Program-made: the position numbers and the translations under genes | Assembly: GCF_003346865.1 (NCBI RefSeq) | Contig: NZ_QDKL01000001.1 | Location: forward strand, 434,001 to 498,000 | Reading direction: 5' to 3' | Source: Halobacteriovorax vibrionivorans | GTDB lineage: Bacteria; Bdellovibrionota; Bacteriovoracia; Bacteriovoracales; Bacteriovoracaceae | Length of the DNA: 64,000 bases | Shown here: one piece after another, positions 35,514 through 45,323 of the stretch | Layout: every line of letters begins with the position of its first letter | How positions within the stretch are numbered: position 1 is the stretch's first letter | The notes under the pieces: generated by a model | Database searches by the model: none | What the model was told of the DNA's origin: nothing | The model's input: only the letters and a program-made list of their open reading frames with translations

Positions 35514-35978
35514 TTAAACCAATACAGTCGAATCAATTTTTGTAAAAACGTTACTCTCTATACTTCCTTTATCGATAGCCGTAACAACCTTCTTGCCTGG
35601 TACGTCAACGATATAAGCTGCTTTATCTGTAATCACTAAAGAATCTTTTCCACCCTTACTTTGAAGTTTCTGGAAAGCATCCTTTAGCTTAAAAAATTCA
35701 TTTGAATCAACGTGAATATTTCTCTCTTGTAGTCTCTTGGCTGCATGAGTAGATAACTTGATTCCATGTTCAGCTTGAGTTTGTGCAAGCTGATCAATTT
35801 GGTGGGCCCTATTAATCTTTTCGTTTGAGATCTGATCGTTTAATAAGTTCTTAAACTCAGATTGAGCCGCTTCGTTTCCACCAACATTACCAAGACGGTT
35901 ACGAAGATCAACTTTCTTCGAACCAGGGACCTGGCTTACATTTGGAATATGAAAATTTGAAATGTCTTTAGTTCCCAT
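35514..35978 (-). CDS. TIGR02530-type flagellar operon protein
   Basis: 154 residues. The family is found next to flgD/flgE in many flagellar operons; its role is not settled. The typical stretch is present: HGIKLSTHAAKRLQERNIHVDSNEF and AYIVDVPGKKVVTAID (the conserved SxHAxxRLxxRxI pattern). It follows flgD by 10 bases. The basic, mainly soluble sequence suggests a cytoplasmic or rod-associated assembly factor. Confidence 0.85.
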   Translation of the reverse strand: MGTKDISNFHIPNVSQVPGSKKVDLRNRLGNVGGNEAAQSEFKNLLNDQISNEKINRAHQIDQLAQTQAEHGIKLSTHAAKRLQERNIHVDSNEFFKLKDAFQKLQSKGGKDSLVITDKAAYIVDVPGKKVVTAIDKGSIESNVFTKIDSTVLV

Positions 35979-35988
35979 TTATTTCCAA

Positions 35989-36858
35989 TTATTGGTTAGT
36001 GGATTCGTTAATATTATTATAATTTTTTAACATTTGTTTTTGCAACGCGGCAGAATTTGTAGCACTTTTACCAAGCTGCCCATTATTAGGGAGCTTAAAG
36101 CTATCTACGTCACGAAGAAAAACTTTATTTCCATTTTGTAATGTAAAAACAGTCTCACCATTTTCAAAATCAACACCGTTTACAATACCAGTCGATTTAG
36201 TTTCAGCTTTAAATTTATTCATGTCCTTATCAAAGGCCCAAACTTCAAGACGATAGTCGCCTTTAGCTGCTCTGGTATTATCAAGTTGACGGCCATTCCA
36301 TGCAAGAGTGTGTTGTCCTCTTCCAAGATTTTCAGCTTCAACTTTTCCAATGAGTTGTTTATTTTTATCGTAAATATTTACGATTACATTCTTTGCTTCT
36401 TTGTCGATAAAGAAAGGGATATCTTTTGAAAAAGACTGCCCATCATAACTAACAGAGGAACCTCTTGTTAAAACTTCTTTACCAAGAAAACTTGCACCAA
36501 AAAACTTTAGCTCCTGTGGGTCATTCTTACCCATATTATCAAGCTTTTGATTCATATTTGTCATCTGCTCTAATTGAGAGAATTGTGCAAGGTCAGCTGA
36601 AAGTTGTTTTTGATCCATCGGCTTCATCGGATCTTGATGTGTTAACTGATGAGAAAGAAGTTTTAGGAAACCTTCTTGTCCCATTTTATTGTGTTCTTTT
36701 GCATCAACGAATTTTTGTTCACCAACATCATTTCCGGCTATGCGGTTAAGACGCTCACCTACATTTGCGTTGGCATTTGTATTACCAGAAGTCTGGCGTG
36801 GGGCCATTCGCACCTGTGAAAATGAATTTCTCTGTTGTGGTTTTCCAATTTCTGGCAT
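35989..36858 (-). CDS. flgD: flagellar hook cap/scaffold FlgD
   Basis: 289 residues. FlgD caps the growing hook. The N-terminal FlgD motif is clear: FLKLLSHQLTHQDPMKPMDQ...LAQFSQLEQM, followed by the FlgD Ig-like/tail region. The long C-terminus adds a possible Ig-like strand set. It starts at 36858 in a TAATG overlap with fliK, which shows coupling. Slightly longer than the E. coli protein. Confidence 0.94.
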   Translation of the reverse strand: MPEIGKPQQRNSFSQVRMAPRQTSGNTNANANVGERLNRIAGNDVGEQKFVDAKEHNKMGQEGFLKLLSHQLTHQDPMKPMDQKQLSADLAQFSQLEQMTNMNQKLDNMGKNDPQELKFFGASFLGKEVLTRGSSVSYDGQSFSKDIPFFIDKEAKNVIVNIYDKNKQLIGKVEAENLGRGQHTLAWNGRQLDNTRAAKGDYRLEVWAFDKDMNKFKAETKSTGIVNGVDFENGETVFTLQNGNKVFLRDVDSFKLPNNGQLGKSATNSAALQKQMLKNYNNINESTNQ

Positions 36859-38393
36859 TATGCACCTATTCGTTGACTATATTCTTGCCATCTTTGTTGA
36901 CGGCGCTCTCTAGCATTCTTATCAAATGTTAAAGAATCTTCACTATCTAATTGTCTCGCAGAATCAAACTCATTTCCACTATTTTCTAAAGTGGAGATTT
37001 TGTCCGCTTGTGCATCAAATCTTCTTTCAGAGTCTTTTTTCTCTTTATTGAAAGAATCAGATTGTGAAGCTGTGTCACTCATTTGTCCTGATGTTGCTGT
37101 TTGAATTTTAAAATCTGCAACACGGATACCTTTCATATCTAGGTTTTTAAGAAGCTTTACTTCATTCTCTTTAAAGAACTCTTTTGCTTCTACTGATTGC
37201 GCTTCAATATTTAGGGCAACCATTCCATTCATCTCTTTATTTGCTGTGATATTAAAGTGACCTAATTGATCATGCTTAACTAACATTTGAAGAGACTTTC
37301 CATTTTCAATGCGATTCATTTCAATGTAATTTGTCACTTCTTGAATAATTTGATCCGAGTTTGTTACTGCTGATAAATCAAGGACCTCTGGAGCTTTTGC
37401 AAGATTAATCTGGGCCTTAAAGTTTGAAGCTGAATTATCTGCTCCAAGTGCTCCTATTAGATTATTTTGAAGAGAACTAGAGCGGTTTTCAGACTTTGGT
37501 GTTTCTTGGCCTAGAATATCCTCAAGAGAAACAGAATTTTGTGAAGACTTCATTGTTTCAGGTTTTACTTTGATTAATGAGTCATTCTTAAGGTTCGCTT
37601 CTTTTGAAAACTTATTTAAGCCAATATTATTGGCCATATTCTTAACTTGATTATTTCCAGCAAAAGAGCGGTTTGCAACAAATGCATCTGATGTTTGATG
37701 ACTAAGGTTAAGCTTTGATGCTTTTCCCTTTTCAAGGCTCTTATTTGGCATTCTTAAAAGTACATCATTTTTAACAGATGAATCCGTTTTTGAAATATCA
37801 TCTAAGACGGCCTTAGTATTTGTTCCAAGCTCAGCCTGAGACTTGATCCCTTTTGAAGCAACTCTAGGTAAATCTTTATCTGTCAGTAATGTTTCTTTCT
37901 GGCTTCCCTGTGTTTTGCGATTTGCTAAAACAGTTTTGGCCTTTTGTAATGAAACAATATTCTTAGTATCAAGAACGCTATCAATATCACTTTTTGAAGC
38001 ATTTGCCTGATTACTTATAGTAGAAAATAAAGACTTTGGTGTTGATTTTAGAGCAGAATTAGCCTTTTTAGAAAGCTGATTAAGTGATTCAGATTCTATG
38101 CCCTGTTTAGCATTTTGAGCTAAATTGGCCTTACTTGAATCTTTTAAATTAGGACGAATTTCTTTTGCTACATTCGTGGCCAAAAAGTTATTTTGTCCTT
38201 TATTTTTTCCCCTAGGTTGACCCTCGTTAAGAAGTTTAGAGAACTCCTTATTCAACCCTTTTTTCTCTTGTGCTGTTAGTCCCTTACCTGACTTATCCAA
38301 TAAGTTAGACGCTTTCAGAGAGTTTGCATCATTAGCACCCTTTCCTTTGCTGGCCTTAACCTGTGAATTTTGTCCTAGTAAGTTTTTAAGCAT
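36858..38393 (-). CDS. fliK: flagellar hook-length control protein FliK
   Basis: 511 residues. The N-terminal two thirds are low-complexity, rich in Lys, Asn, Ser and Gln, as typical for the molecular ruler. The C-terminal Flg_hook domain is recognisable: LQMLVKHDQLGHFNITA and FFKENEVKLLKNLDMKGIRVADFKI, the substrate-switch core. It sits between the MotE-like gene and flgD, the standard position. AAAGGA precedes ATG 38393. Confidence 0.9.
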   Translation of the reverse strand: MLKNLLGQNSQVKASKGKGANDANSLKASNLLDKSGKGLTAQEKKGLNKEFSKLLNEGQPRGKNKGQNNFLATNVAKEIRPNLKDSSKANLAQNAKQGIESESLNQLSKKANSALKSTPKSLFSTISNQANASKSDIDSVLDTKNIVSLQKAKTVLANRKTQGSQKETLLTDKDLPRVASKGIKSQAELGTNTKAVLDDISKTDSSVKNDVLLRMPNKSLEKGKASKLNLSHQTSDAFVANRSFAGNNQVKNMANNIGLNKFSKEANLKNDSLIKVKPETMKSSQNSVSLEDILGQETPKSENRSSSLQNNLIGALGADNSASNFKAQINLAKAPEVLDLSAVTNSDQIIQEVTNYIEMNRIENGKSLQMLVKHDQLGHFNITANKEMNGMVALNIEAQSVEAKEFFKENEVKLLKNLDMKGIRVADFKIQTATSGQMSDTASQSDSFNKEKKDSERRFDAQADKISTLENSGNEFDSARQLDSEDSLTFDKNARERRQQRWQEYSQRIGA

Positions 38394-38470
38394 TATATTC
38401 CTTTTTCAATTAACGCTTTGCAATATCTTTACACAAAATTAGAAAAAAATTAACCAAGGAAAGTTTTACC

Positions 38471-39001
38471 CTACTTCTTCATGGTCATGTATTGCTTTTG
38501 AAGACGTGCCGAGATCTCTTTATCCATCATATTAAAGATTTTCGATACCTTAACTGGATCAAGTTCACCTAAAATCTTTATCGAAATCGATGGGTCTTGT
38601 TGTGACAATAGATCAGCTGCTGTTTGTGGTCTCATATTTGAAACAACATCAACCATATGGATAACACGCTTACTCTCATCTGAGTCTTTCTTATCAAGAC
38701 AAGATAAGAAGTTTGTTTGGTATTTTTTAAACTCTTGAATACGCCCTTCAAGCTCCTTCTGATTAACAGCAATTTGATTCTGTTGATTCTTTAAGGCCTT
38801 TTCTCTTTGTTCAAGATCCTGTTCTTTTTTGAGAAGTTCTTGAGAAAACTCAACGAGCTTACCACGTCCAATTCTTTTCATTTTCTTTTCAATAGCTGCA
38901 TCAAGAGCTTTATCGAACTCTTCTTGAGTGTAGATCTTTTTATCTTCAGCTTTTGTATTTAATGAAAAAACTAATAAAGTACTTAGTAATAATGCTTTCA
39001 T
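38471..39001 (-). CDS. MotE-like flagellar chaperone (MgtE_N type)
   Basis: 176 residues with a signal peptide, a coiled coil (~50-105) and a C-terminal MgtE_N-like helical domain (SNMRPQTAADLLSQQDPSISIKILGELDPVKVSKIFNMMD). MotE/YlxF proteins with this layout help stator assembly or stability. It abuts fliJ directly and is followed 77 bases later by fliK. The family assignment rests on architecture and context. Confidence 0.75.
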   Translation of the reverse strand: MKALLLSTLLVFSLNTKAEDKKIYTQEEFDKALDAAIEKKMKRIGRGKLVEFSQELLKKEQDLEQREKALKNQQNQIAVNQKELEGRIQEFKKYQTNFLSCLDKKDSDESKRVIHMVDVVSNMRPQTAADLLSQQDPSISIKILGELDPVKVSKIFNMMDKEISARLQKQYMTMKK

Positions 39002-39460
39002 TTATAGTTCTCCGGCCAATTTCTTAGAGTGTCTTTTGGCCATCATTAATTCATCAATGGCCTCTTGGCGTTTCTTTTCGATTTCTTTATTTTGTTTTGT
39101 TTCAAAGTCTTGTTTTAAATTATCAATAACTTTAACTTCACCTTTTGCAACTGATAGCTCTTTAATCTTTTCTTGGTAAGCTCTATCAACAGCGTGAAGC
39201 TGGTTTTCTAACACTTTAATTTCTTCTCTTTTTGACTGAATAAACATTGGGAAGAATTGTGCATTTCTACCAGGAGTATATGTTTCTAAAAAAGCTTCTT
39301 GAGCTTTATAGGTTTCTTCAATATCCTGCTTACATTTAGCAATCTTTTCAAGAAGTCTTCCTTTTTCACTATTAATCTGCCCTAGTTCAAGCTTAACTCT
39401 TTGCTCGTTGAACTCTCGTAGTTTTAATAGTCCATCTAATTTAAACTTCTTACGACGCAT
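39002..39460 (-). CDS. fliJ: flagellar export chaperone FliJ
   Basis: 152 residues, almost entirely a charged coiled coil (two antiparallel helices), the expected FliJ pattern; FliJ is the stalk-like component of the FliHIJ export ATPase complex. Identified from size, coiled-coil composition and position directly after fliI (4-base gap). GAGGAA precedes the ATG. Confidence 0.85.
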   Translation of the reverse strand: MRRKKFKLDGLLKLREFNEQRVKLELGQINSEKGRLLEKIAKCKQDIEETYKAQEAFLETYTPGRNAQFFPMFIQSKREEIKVLENQLHAVDRAYQEKIKELSVAKGEVKVIDNLKQDFETKQNKEIEKKRQEAIDELMMAKRHSKKLAGEL

Positions 39461-39464
39461 TTAT

Positions 39465-40841
39465 TTATTCCTCATCATCTGACTGATAGGCTTCTTCAGC
39501 GTATTTAGCTAAACCTACCATCGAATCATAAAGTTCTTCGATCGTTTGATAATGATCCTCACCCTGCATTTGTTTAAGTAGATCATTTAATTGTTCAATT
39601 ATGATCATTGCCTTATCCACTTTAGGGTTTGAACCTCTAGCGTAGGCACCAACATTAATAAGGTCTTCATTATCACGGTATGCAGACATTAGATCACGCA
39701 TATGACCCGCAACAACTCGATGCTCACTTGTCACAACTTTATTCATTACCCTTGATAATGATTGGAGAACATCAATTGCCGGGAATTGGTTCTTGGAGGC
39801 AAGTTCTCGAGAGAGAATAATGTGTCCATCACTAATACCACGAACAGCATCAGCAATTGGCTCATCCATATCTCCACCTTCAACAAGTACCGTATAAATA
39901 CCAGTGATTGATCCTGCATTAGCTTTCGTTCCCGCACGCTCCATTAGTTTTGGTAATTGAGCAAATACTGTTGGAGTATAACCTTTCTGACCTGGAGGAT
40001 CTCCAGCACTTAAAGAGATTTCACGAGAAGCCATCGCAAAACGTGTAATTGAATCCATCATTAATAGTACATCTTGATTCTGATCTCTAAAGTATTCAGC
40101 AAATGTTGTAGCGACATATGCAGCTTTCATACGAATAAGAGCTGAGGTATCTGATGTTGCAACAACAACAATTGATTTTTTAAGACCTTCCTCTCCTAAA
40201 TCATGTTCAATGAATTCACGTACCTCACGGCCACGTTCTCCAATTAGAGCAATGACATTAACATCGGCCGAAGACTTTTGTGCAACCATACCAAGTGTTA
40301 CAGACTTACCAACACCTGAACCGGCCATAATGGCAAGGCGTTGTCCTTTTCCAGCTGTCATAAATGCATTAATTGCATTAACACCTGTATCAAGAACTTG
40401 ACTAATAGGTGGCCTCTCTAACGGATTTATTGGTTTCCCAAAGATTGACCTTACTTCATTTGATTTCTTAATTGGCCCTTTTCCGTCAATAGGATTTCCT
40501 TGAAAATCAATAACGCGACCAAGATATTGCTCACCGACATTTACTTTAGTCACAAGCTCTTTTAAAAATACTTTTGTTTCAGAATTGATACCTGAGATTT
40601 CAGAATAAGGCATTGTTAGACACTTTGGCCCATCAATAGAGACAACTTCTCCTAAACAACGATCACCAAACTCTGTTACGAATTCGACATTAGAACCAAT
40701 AACAGCACGAGAAAGGTTCACTTCGTATAGCATACCTTTTGATGCACAAACCTTCCCTACCTTTTGGTAAGGTGTGGCATATTCATAGGCCTTGTGAATG
40801 GCCTCTAAATCTAACGATTCAAATGGACTATTCTGATTCAT
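39465..40841 (-). CDS. fliI: flagellar export ATPase FliI
   Basis: 458 residues. F1-like ATPase that energises flagellar protein export. Visible: Walker A MAGSGVGKSV (~165), GERGREVREF, Walker B VLLMMDSITRFAMASRE (~245) and the SAGDPPGQKGYTPTVFA segment. ATG 40841 is chosen because GAGG lies 9 bases upstream and it overlaps the end of fliH by 14 bases; a TTG at 40865 is the other candidate. No residue appears missing. Confidence 0.96.
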   Translation of the reverse strand: MNQNSPFESLDLEAIHKAYEYATPYQKVGKVCASKGMLYEVNLSRAVIGSNVEFVTEFGDRCLGEVVSIDGPKCLTMPYSEISGINSETKVFLKELVTKVNVGEQYLGRVIDFQGNPIDGKGPIKKSNEVRSIFGKPINPLERPPISQVLDTGVNAINAFMTAGKGQRLAIMAGSGVGKSVTLGMVAQKSSADVNVIALIGERGREVREFIEHDLGEEGLKKSIVVVATSDTSALIRMKAAYVATTFAEYFRDQNQDVLLMMDSITRFAMASREISLSAGDPPGQKGYTPTVFAQLPKLMERAGTKANAGSITGIYTVLVEGGDMDEPIADAVRGISDGHIILSRELASKNQFPAIDVLQSLSRVMNKVVTSEHRVVAGHMRDLMSAYRDNEDLINVGAYARGSNPKVDKAMIIIEQLNDLLKQMQGEDHYQTIEELYDSMVGLAKYAEEAYQSDDEE

Positions 40842-41643
40842 CTGAGTCAACCTCTTCGCTTGCAAGCCCTACGGCTTCAAACAACTTATCAAGACTCTCT
40901 AATTGAGTTTTGAGACTTCCATTAACAATTCCATTAGAAGACTCGACAATGATCCCCGGTGCTTCAATATCAAAGTCAATTTCAACACGGGCATTTTTAA
41001 GCTCTCCTACTTTTTCCTGAACAACTTCTAATACCTCAGGCATTTGCTCAAAGTGTTTTTCATTAACACGTATAAGTAGGTTATCTCGAGTTTGGGCCTC
41101 GACAATAAGCTTCTCAAGTAAACGGACAATATATTCTCCATCATCCTTGAGTTCTTTTAAAACAACCCATTTTGCAATTGTTCTTAATAGATTATAAGTT
41201 TGCATCTTTTGGGCAGATAGTAACTTAATTCGAGAACTTAAGACTTCAGAAACCATATCATTTAAAAGCAAGATTTTTTCTTCAGCACTAGCTGATAATT
41301 CTTCTCTTACTTCTTTGCGACCTTCTTCCTTTCCTAGCTCAAGTCCTTCTCTATATGCTTCTTCTTTTACTTGTTGAATACGTTTTTCAACTTCTTCTCT
41401 AACGGCCTGCTCAAAGTCACTATCTTCTTGCGCTCTAATACCACGTGCTTCATGAACAATAGGATTAAGGTCGAAACCTGTCTCTCTTGCTTGCTGTCTT
41501 TCAACGCGAATGACCTTTTGCTTCTCTTCGATCTCACGTACAGACATTCCCTCAAAATCTTGGAACTCAAAGTCCTCAACTTCCGAATTCATCGGTTTCT
41601 GAGAAAATGATTGAAATTGATAGTCTTTTACTTCTGTGGTCAT
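40828..41643 (-). CDS. fliH: flagellar export regulator FliH
   Basis: 271 residues, with an acidic, low-complexity N-terminus, a long coiled coil (~80-140) that includes the GLELGKEEGRKEVREEL stretch with its spaced glycines and acidic residues, and a compact C-terminal domain similar to V-type ATPase subunit E. FliH is the FliI-binding stator-like regulator. Its last bases overlap fliI. Identified from layout plus position between fliG and fliI. Confidence 0.85.
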   Translation of the reverse strand: MTTEVKDYQFQSFSQKPMNSEVEDFEFQDFEGMSVREIEEKQKVIRVERQQARETGFDLNPIVHEARGIRAQEDSDFEQAVREEVEKRIQQVKEEAYREGLELGKEEGRKEVREELSASAEEKILLLNDMVSEVLSSRIKLLSAQKMQTYNLLRTIAKWVVLKELKDDGEYIVRLLEKLIVEAQTRDNLLIRVNEKHFEQMPEVLEVVQEKVGELKNARVEIDFDIEAPGIIVESSNGIVNGSLKTQLESLDKLFEAVGLASEEVDSDESE

Positions 41644-41670
41644 TAAGCCGCCATTCTAATTAAATTATTA

Positions 41671-42702
41671 TTAAACAAGTGCGTCGCCGTCTCCACCACG
41701 AGAGATGAACGCTTTTCCTTGTTGTTCAAGTTCTTTACATTTATGTACGATTTCTGCTTGAGCTTTTTCAACATCTGAAAGTTTTGTTGGACCAAGAGCA
41801 TCAAGGTCTTCTTGTAGAAGAGTTGCTGCACGATTTGACATATTTCTAAATAGCTTTGAACGTATTTCTTCTGGTGCAGTTTTAAGTGCAATAACAAGCT
41901 TTTGTTGATCAACTTCCTTAAGAAGCGCCTGAATACCACGATCATCAACGTAGACAAGGTCTTCGAAAACGAACATAAGCTTACGAATCTCTTCAGCAAG
42001 TTCAGGATCTTTTTCTTCAACTCGACCCATGATGTTCTTCTCAGAATTCTTATCCATAAGGTTAAGCATATCAGCGATAGGCTCAACACCACCAAGTTGA
42101 TTTGTATCAATTGTTCCAAGAGTAGAAAGTTCAGTCTTAAGAACATCATCAAGTTGTGCAATAAGCTCAGGAGAAACGAAGTCTAGGTTTGCAACCCTTA
42201 ATACAACTTCGGCTTGAAGTCCTTCTGGTAGACGTCTTAGAACATCAACCTTTCTCTCGGCCGATAAGTGAGCGATGATAAGAGCAATCGTTTGCGGATG
42301 CTCATTAATTAAGAAGTTTGCAAGTGTTCTTGTATCAACTAGCTCAAGAGATTCAAGAGTTTGATTTGCACCAACATCAATAATCTGTCCAAGTAGTTGC
42401 TTTGCTCTATCTTCACCAAGAGCATTTACGATAAAGTCACGAGAAGAGTTATCAGAGAATAGTAGATCATTTTCTTCATTAAGTTCTGAGTAGAATTCCT
42501 CTAGAACTCTCTTGATCATCCAAATAGGAGCTTTCTTAACATTAGACATTGCATTGATAAGACGCTTTACATCGTTATCACGCATATGTGAGAAAATTAG
42601 TTGTGTTGTACTTACACCAAGAGAACTAAGCAGAAGTGCTGCTTTGTCTTGTCCTGATAGTAGCGAGTACTCTACATCTGGGTCTAATGATTGATCGGCC
42701 AC
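41671..42702 (-). CDS. fliG: flagellar motor switch protein FliG
   Basis: 343 residues, normal length. FliG is the C-ring protein that touches the stator and generates torque. Characteristic segments: DKAALLLSSLGVSTTQLIFSH, EHPQTIALIIAHL, VVLRVANLDFVSPELI and the C-terminal FVFEDLVYVDDRGIQALLKEVD with the torque-helix charges. GTG 42702 is the start, with GGAGAG upstream. Confidence 0.96.
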   Translation of the reverse strand: MADQSLDPDVEYSLLSGQDKAALLLSSLGVSTTQLIFSHMRDNDVKRLINAMSNVKKAPIWMIKRVLEEFYSELNEENDLLFSDNSSRDFIVNALGEDRAKQLLGQIIDVGANQTLESLELVDTRTLANFLINEHPQTIALIIAHLSAERKVDVLRRLPEGLQAEVVLRVANLDFVSPELIAQLDDVLKTELSTLGTIDTNQLGGVEPIADMLNLMDKNSEKNIMGRVEEKDPELAEEIRKLMFVFEDLVYVDDRGIQALLKEVDQQKLVIALKTAPEEIRSKLFRNMSNRAATLLQEDLDALGPTKLSDVEKAQAEIVHKCKELEQQGKAFISRGGDGDALV

Positions 42703-42752
42703 TTTTCTCTCCTCTTCCTTAAAGGGCTCTTTTCCTATTAATTAACATCATA

Positions 42753-44414
42753 CTAAGCAATCGACTTATCCGATTCCTGTGCATGAATCATATCATGTAC
42801 AATCTGTGCTGCTTTTCCAGGATTAGTCTCAACAAGTGAGATAATCTTTTCACGTAGCATATTTCCTTCAATCTTCTCAGGATTGAGCTTTTCTTCAATT
42901 TGTGGAAGAGCATCCTCAAGTCCAGGAAGTTTTTGGTTCGCTTGAACCTTCTCTAATTCTTCAAGAGTTCTTGGTAAGAAATCCTCTACTGTTTCAACTG
43001 CGTTATCTGTAACCCACTGAATAAATGGTCTAACAACAACGAAGAAGAAAAGAGAGATCGTTAAACCAATTGCAAGATACTTAAAGATATTCTTGATTAG
43101 CTCTCTGTTTTCACGCTCACGCATTAAAGCATCAATTGCTTCAAGATCTTCTTGTTGGAACTCCATATTCTTAATCGTAATCACATCTCCACGACGATCA
43201 TCGATTCCTAGAGTTGAAGCAACGATTGCTTGAAAGTTTGCAATATCAGCTTCTGACCACGGCTCATACTTTGTAACAGTCTTACCATCAACAGTTTGTG
43301 TAACTCTCTTTCCATCTAACATAACTGCAGCTGAAATTTTTCTAACACTTGCTGTTGGCGATTTAGAACGCGTTACCTTCTTAGGTACATTGTAATTACG
43401 TGTCGCTAACTCTTTTTTCACGTCATTTCTTGTTTCAGGAACACCTGGCTGAGGCTGTTCACCTGGAAGGTTTGATCTCGCTCCAGGAATCCCCTGTGGA
43501 GAAGGACGAGAACCTTGTAAATTCTGTGTATTTGTTACTTCAGAAAGAACGGCCTTATTTTCAGAATCATAACTTGTTTGTGTTGATACACTTTCAGTAA
43601 AGTCCATATCAACAGATACTTTAGCGATAACCTTACCGGCACCAACTACTTTTGTTAAGATATCCTCAATTTGGGCTTCATACTTTCTATTAAGTTTTGA
43701 TTCAAGAGCAAGACGATTTGCTGTATTTGCCGTCATTGCATCTCCGATATTCTCAGATAGCTTCTTTCCTCTATGGTCAAGGATTACAACACCAGTCGGT
43801 CTCATCCCTTCAACAGATGAAGCGACAAGAGAAGAGATCCCCTTGATTTCTTGTTCCGTCAGAGTAACACCACGATTTAATTCAAGTACAACAGAGGCAC
43901 TTGGTGGTTTCTTCTCAGATACAAATGGTGATGATTCAGGAATATTTAAGTGAACACGAGCTCTTTTAACACCTCTAAGGTGCTTAATTGTTTTAATGAG
44001 CTCACCTTCTAGTGCTCTTTGCTTATTAACTTTTTGAACAAATGAAGTTGTTCCAAACGATTGGTTATCAAAGACTTCGTAACCAACTGTACCAGAGAAC
44101 GAAAAACCAGAAGTCATCATTTTTAGACGAACAGTTTCGATCATATCCTCAGGAATACTAACCGTTCTTCCATCTGCTGATGTTTTCTTTTCTACATTAT
44201 TTTGACTTAAGAAGACCTCAACCTTTGTCATATCCTCTTTATTTAAGTCTGAATAAAGTACCTTATAATTTGTATGTGTGGCCCAAAGGACAACACCTAG
44301 TAGGAAGACTAGAATAACTCCAGTTACAGCAAAGAGAGAGATCTTCTTTCCTGCATCGAGCTCACCATAGAACTCTTTGAAGTTTCTTAGCATTTTGTCG
44401 AAAAAATCTTTCAC
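42753..44414 (-). CDS. fliF: flagellar MS-ring protein FliF
   Basis: 553 residues. Two transmembrane helices bracket the large periplasmic ring-building region: ~27-46 (LFAVTGVILVFLLGVVLWA) and ~440-460. Ring motifs VLYSDLNKEDMTKVEVFL and RALEGELIKTIKHLRGVKRARVHLNIPE are present; the C-terminus is the FliG-binding tail. The start is set to GTG 44414, preceded by AGGAGG with 4-base spacing; the GTG five codons upstream (44429) has a poorer site. Confidence 0.94.
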   Translation of the reverse strand: MKDFFDKMLRNFKEFYGELDAGKKISLFAVTGVILVFLLGVVLWATHTNYKVLYSDLNKEDMTKVEVFLSQNNVEKKTSADGRTVSIPEDMIETVRLKMMTSGFSFSGTVGYEVFDNQSFGTTSFVQKVNKQRALEGELIKTIKHLRGVKRARVHLNIPESSPFVSEKKPPSASVVLELNRGVTLTEQEIKGISSLVASSVEGMRPTGVVILDHRGKKLSENIGDAMTANTANRLALESKLNRKYEAQIEDILTKVVGAGKVIAKVSVDMDFTESVSTQTSYDSENKAVLSEVTNTQNLQGSRPSPQGIPGARSNLPGEQPQPGVPETRNDVKKELATRNYNVPKKVTRSKSPTASVRKISAAVMLDGKRVTQTVDGKTVTKYEPWSEADIANFQAIVASTLGIDDRRGDVITIKNMEFQQEDLEAIDALMRERENRELIKNIFKYLAIGLTISLFFFVVVRPFIQWVTDNAVETVEDFLPRTLEELEKVQANQKLPGLEDALPQIEEKLNPEKIEGNMLREKIISLVETNPGKAAQIVHDMIHAQESDKSIA

Positions 44415-44479
44415 GTATCCTCCTGACACCTGAAGCTCTTAATTCATCCTAAATTAAGAGATCATTAACTAGTTATCAA

Positions 44480-44854
44480 CTAGACTTGCATTCTCATTAC
44501 TTCTTTATATGCATCAATTACTTTACTTCGAACTTGATTCATCGTCTTAAAAGCAATTTCAGCTTTCTCTACGGCCAGCATCGTTTCGTGGATATTCTTA
44601 CTTTCACCACTAACTAATTTCTCAATTGCCGTATTAGCTTCTTTTTGTAGTTTATTTACATCCATGATCTGATTAGCAAGAAGTTCAGAAAAACTCTGAC
44701 TCTTTTCAGAAGGAGCAACCTTTGCAATTTCATCAAATCCTTCTAGCTTAAAATCTCCACCTGGCTTCTCTGCTCCACCAGCTGGGTTTGTCCAATCACG
44801 CATTTTCTGTGAGTTAAAGACGTCATTCATTGTTGTTATATTATTGATCGCCAT
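44480..44854 (-). CDS. fliE: flagellar hook-basal body protein FliE
   Basis: 124 residues. FliE joins the MS ring to the rod. The C-terminal motif typical of the family is visible: SFSELLANQIMDVNKLQKEANTAIEKLVSGES and IAFKTMNQVRSKVIDAYKEVMRMQV. AGGGG precedes ATG 44854. It follows flgC by 16 bases. Confidence 0.92.
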   Translation of the reverse strand: MAINNITTMNDVFNSQKMRDWTNPAGGAEKPGGDFKLEGFDEIAKVAPSEKSQSFSELLANQIMDVNKLQKEANTAIEKLVSGESKNIHETMLAVEKAEIAFKTMNQVRSKVIDAYKEVMRMQV

Positions 44855-44870
44855 GGTTTAACCCCTATTC

Positions 44871-45314
44871 CTAGTTTCCACTACCAATTTCAAGCGCTTT
44901 CATCGCCATACTCTTAGTTGTATTCATTACATTAATATTAGCTTCATAACTTCTTGAAGCTGAAATCATATCTGCCATCTCTTCCATCACATTGATATTC
45001 GGATAGGCAACATACCCTTGCTCATTAGCATCTGGGTGATTTGGTTCATACTTTAAAATTGGAGGTCTATCACTTGAGATAACCTCTGTTGCATGAACTG
45101 CTTGGGCCTGCTCTTCAAGCTCACCCTCTAGTACATCTGAAAAGCTATCGCGTGCAGGCTCACTACCAAAAGCAACTTCTTTCTTACGATATGGGCCACC
45201 TTCAGCAGTTCTAGTCGTTTGAGCATTAGCAATATTTGAAGAAATCGCGGCCATGCGCTTCTTATTTGCAGCAACTCCTGATGAACTAATTTTTAGGCTG
45301 GTTAATAAATCCAT
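44871..45314 (-). CDS. flgC: flagellar rod protein FlgC
   Basis: 147 residues, the standard size of the proximal rod protein. The N-terminal rod motif SLKISSSGVAANKKRMAAISSNIANAQT and the C-terminal MADMISASRSYEANINVMNTTKSMA are family hallmarks. AGGGGGA precedes the ATG. It lies 9 bases after flgB. Confidence 0.95.
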   Translation of the reverse strand: MDLLTSLKISSSGVAANKKRMAAISSNIANAQTTRTAEGGPYRKKEVAFGSEPARDSFSDVLEGELEEQAQAVHATEVISSDRPPILKYEPNHPDANEQGYVAYPNINVMEEMADMISASRSYEANINVMNTTKSMAMKALEIGSGN

Positions 45315-45323
45315 TTATTCCCC

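Noticed and set aside
41643..42161. 172-codon open frame on the minus strand inside fliG
   Set aside because: Out of frame with a clear fliG and low-complexity Leu/Lys-rich; a shadow frame.
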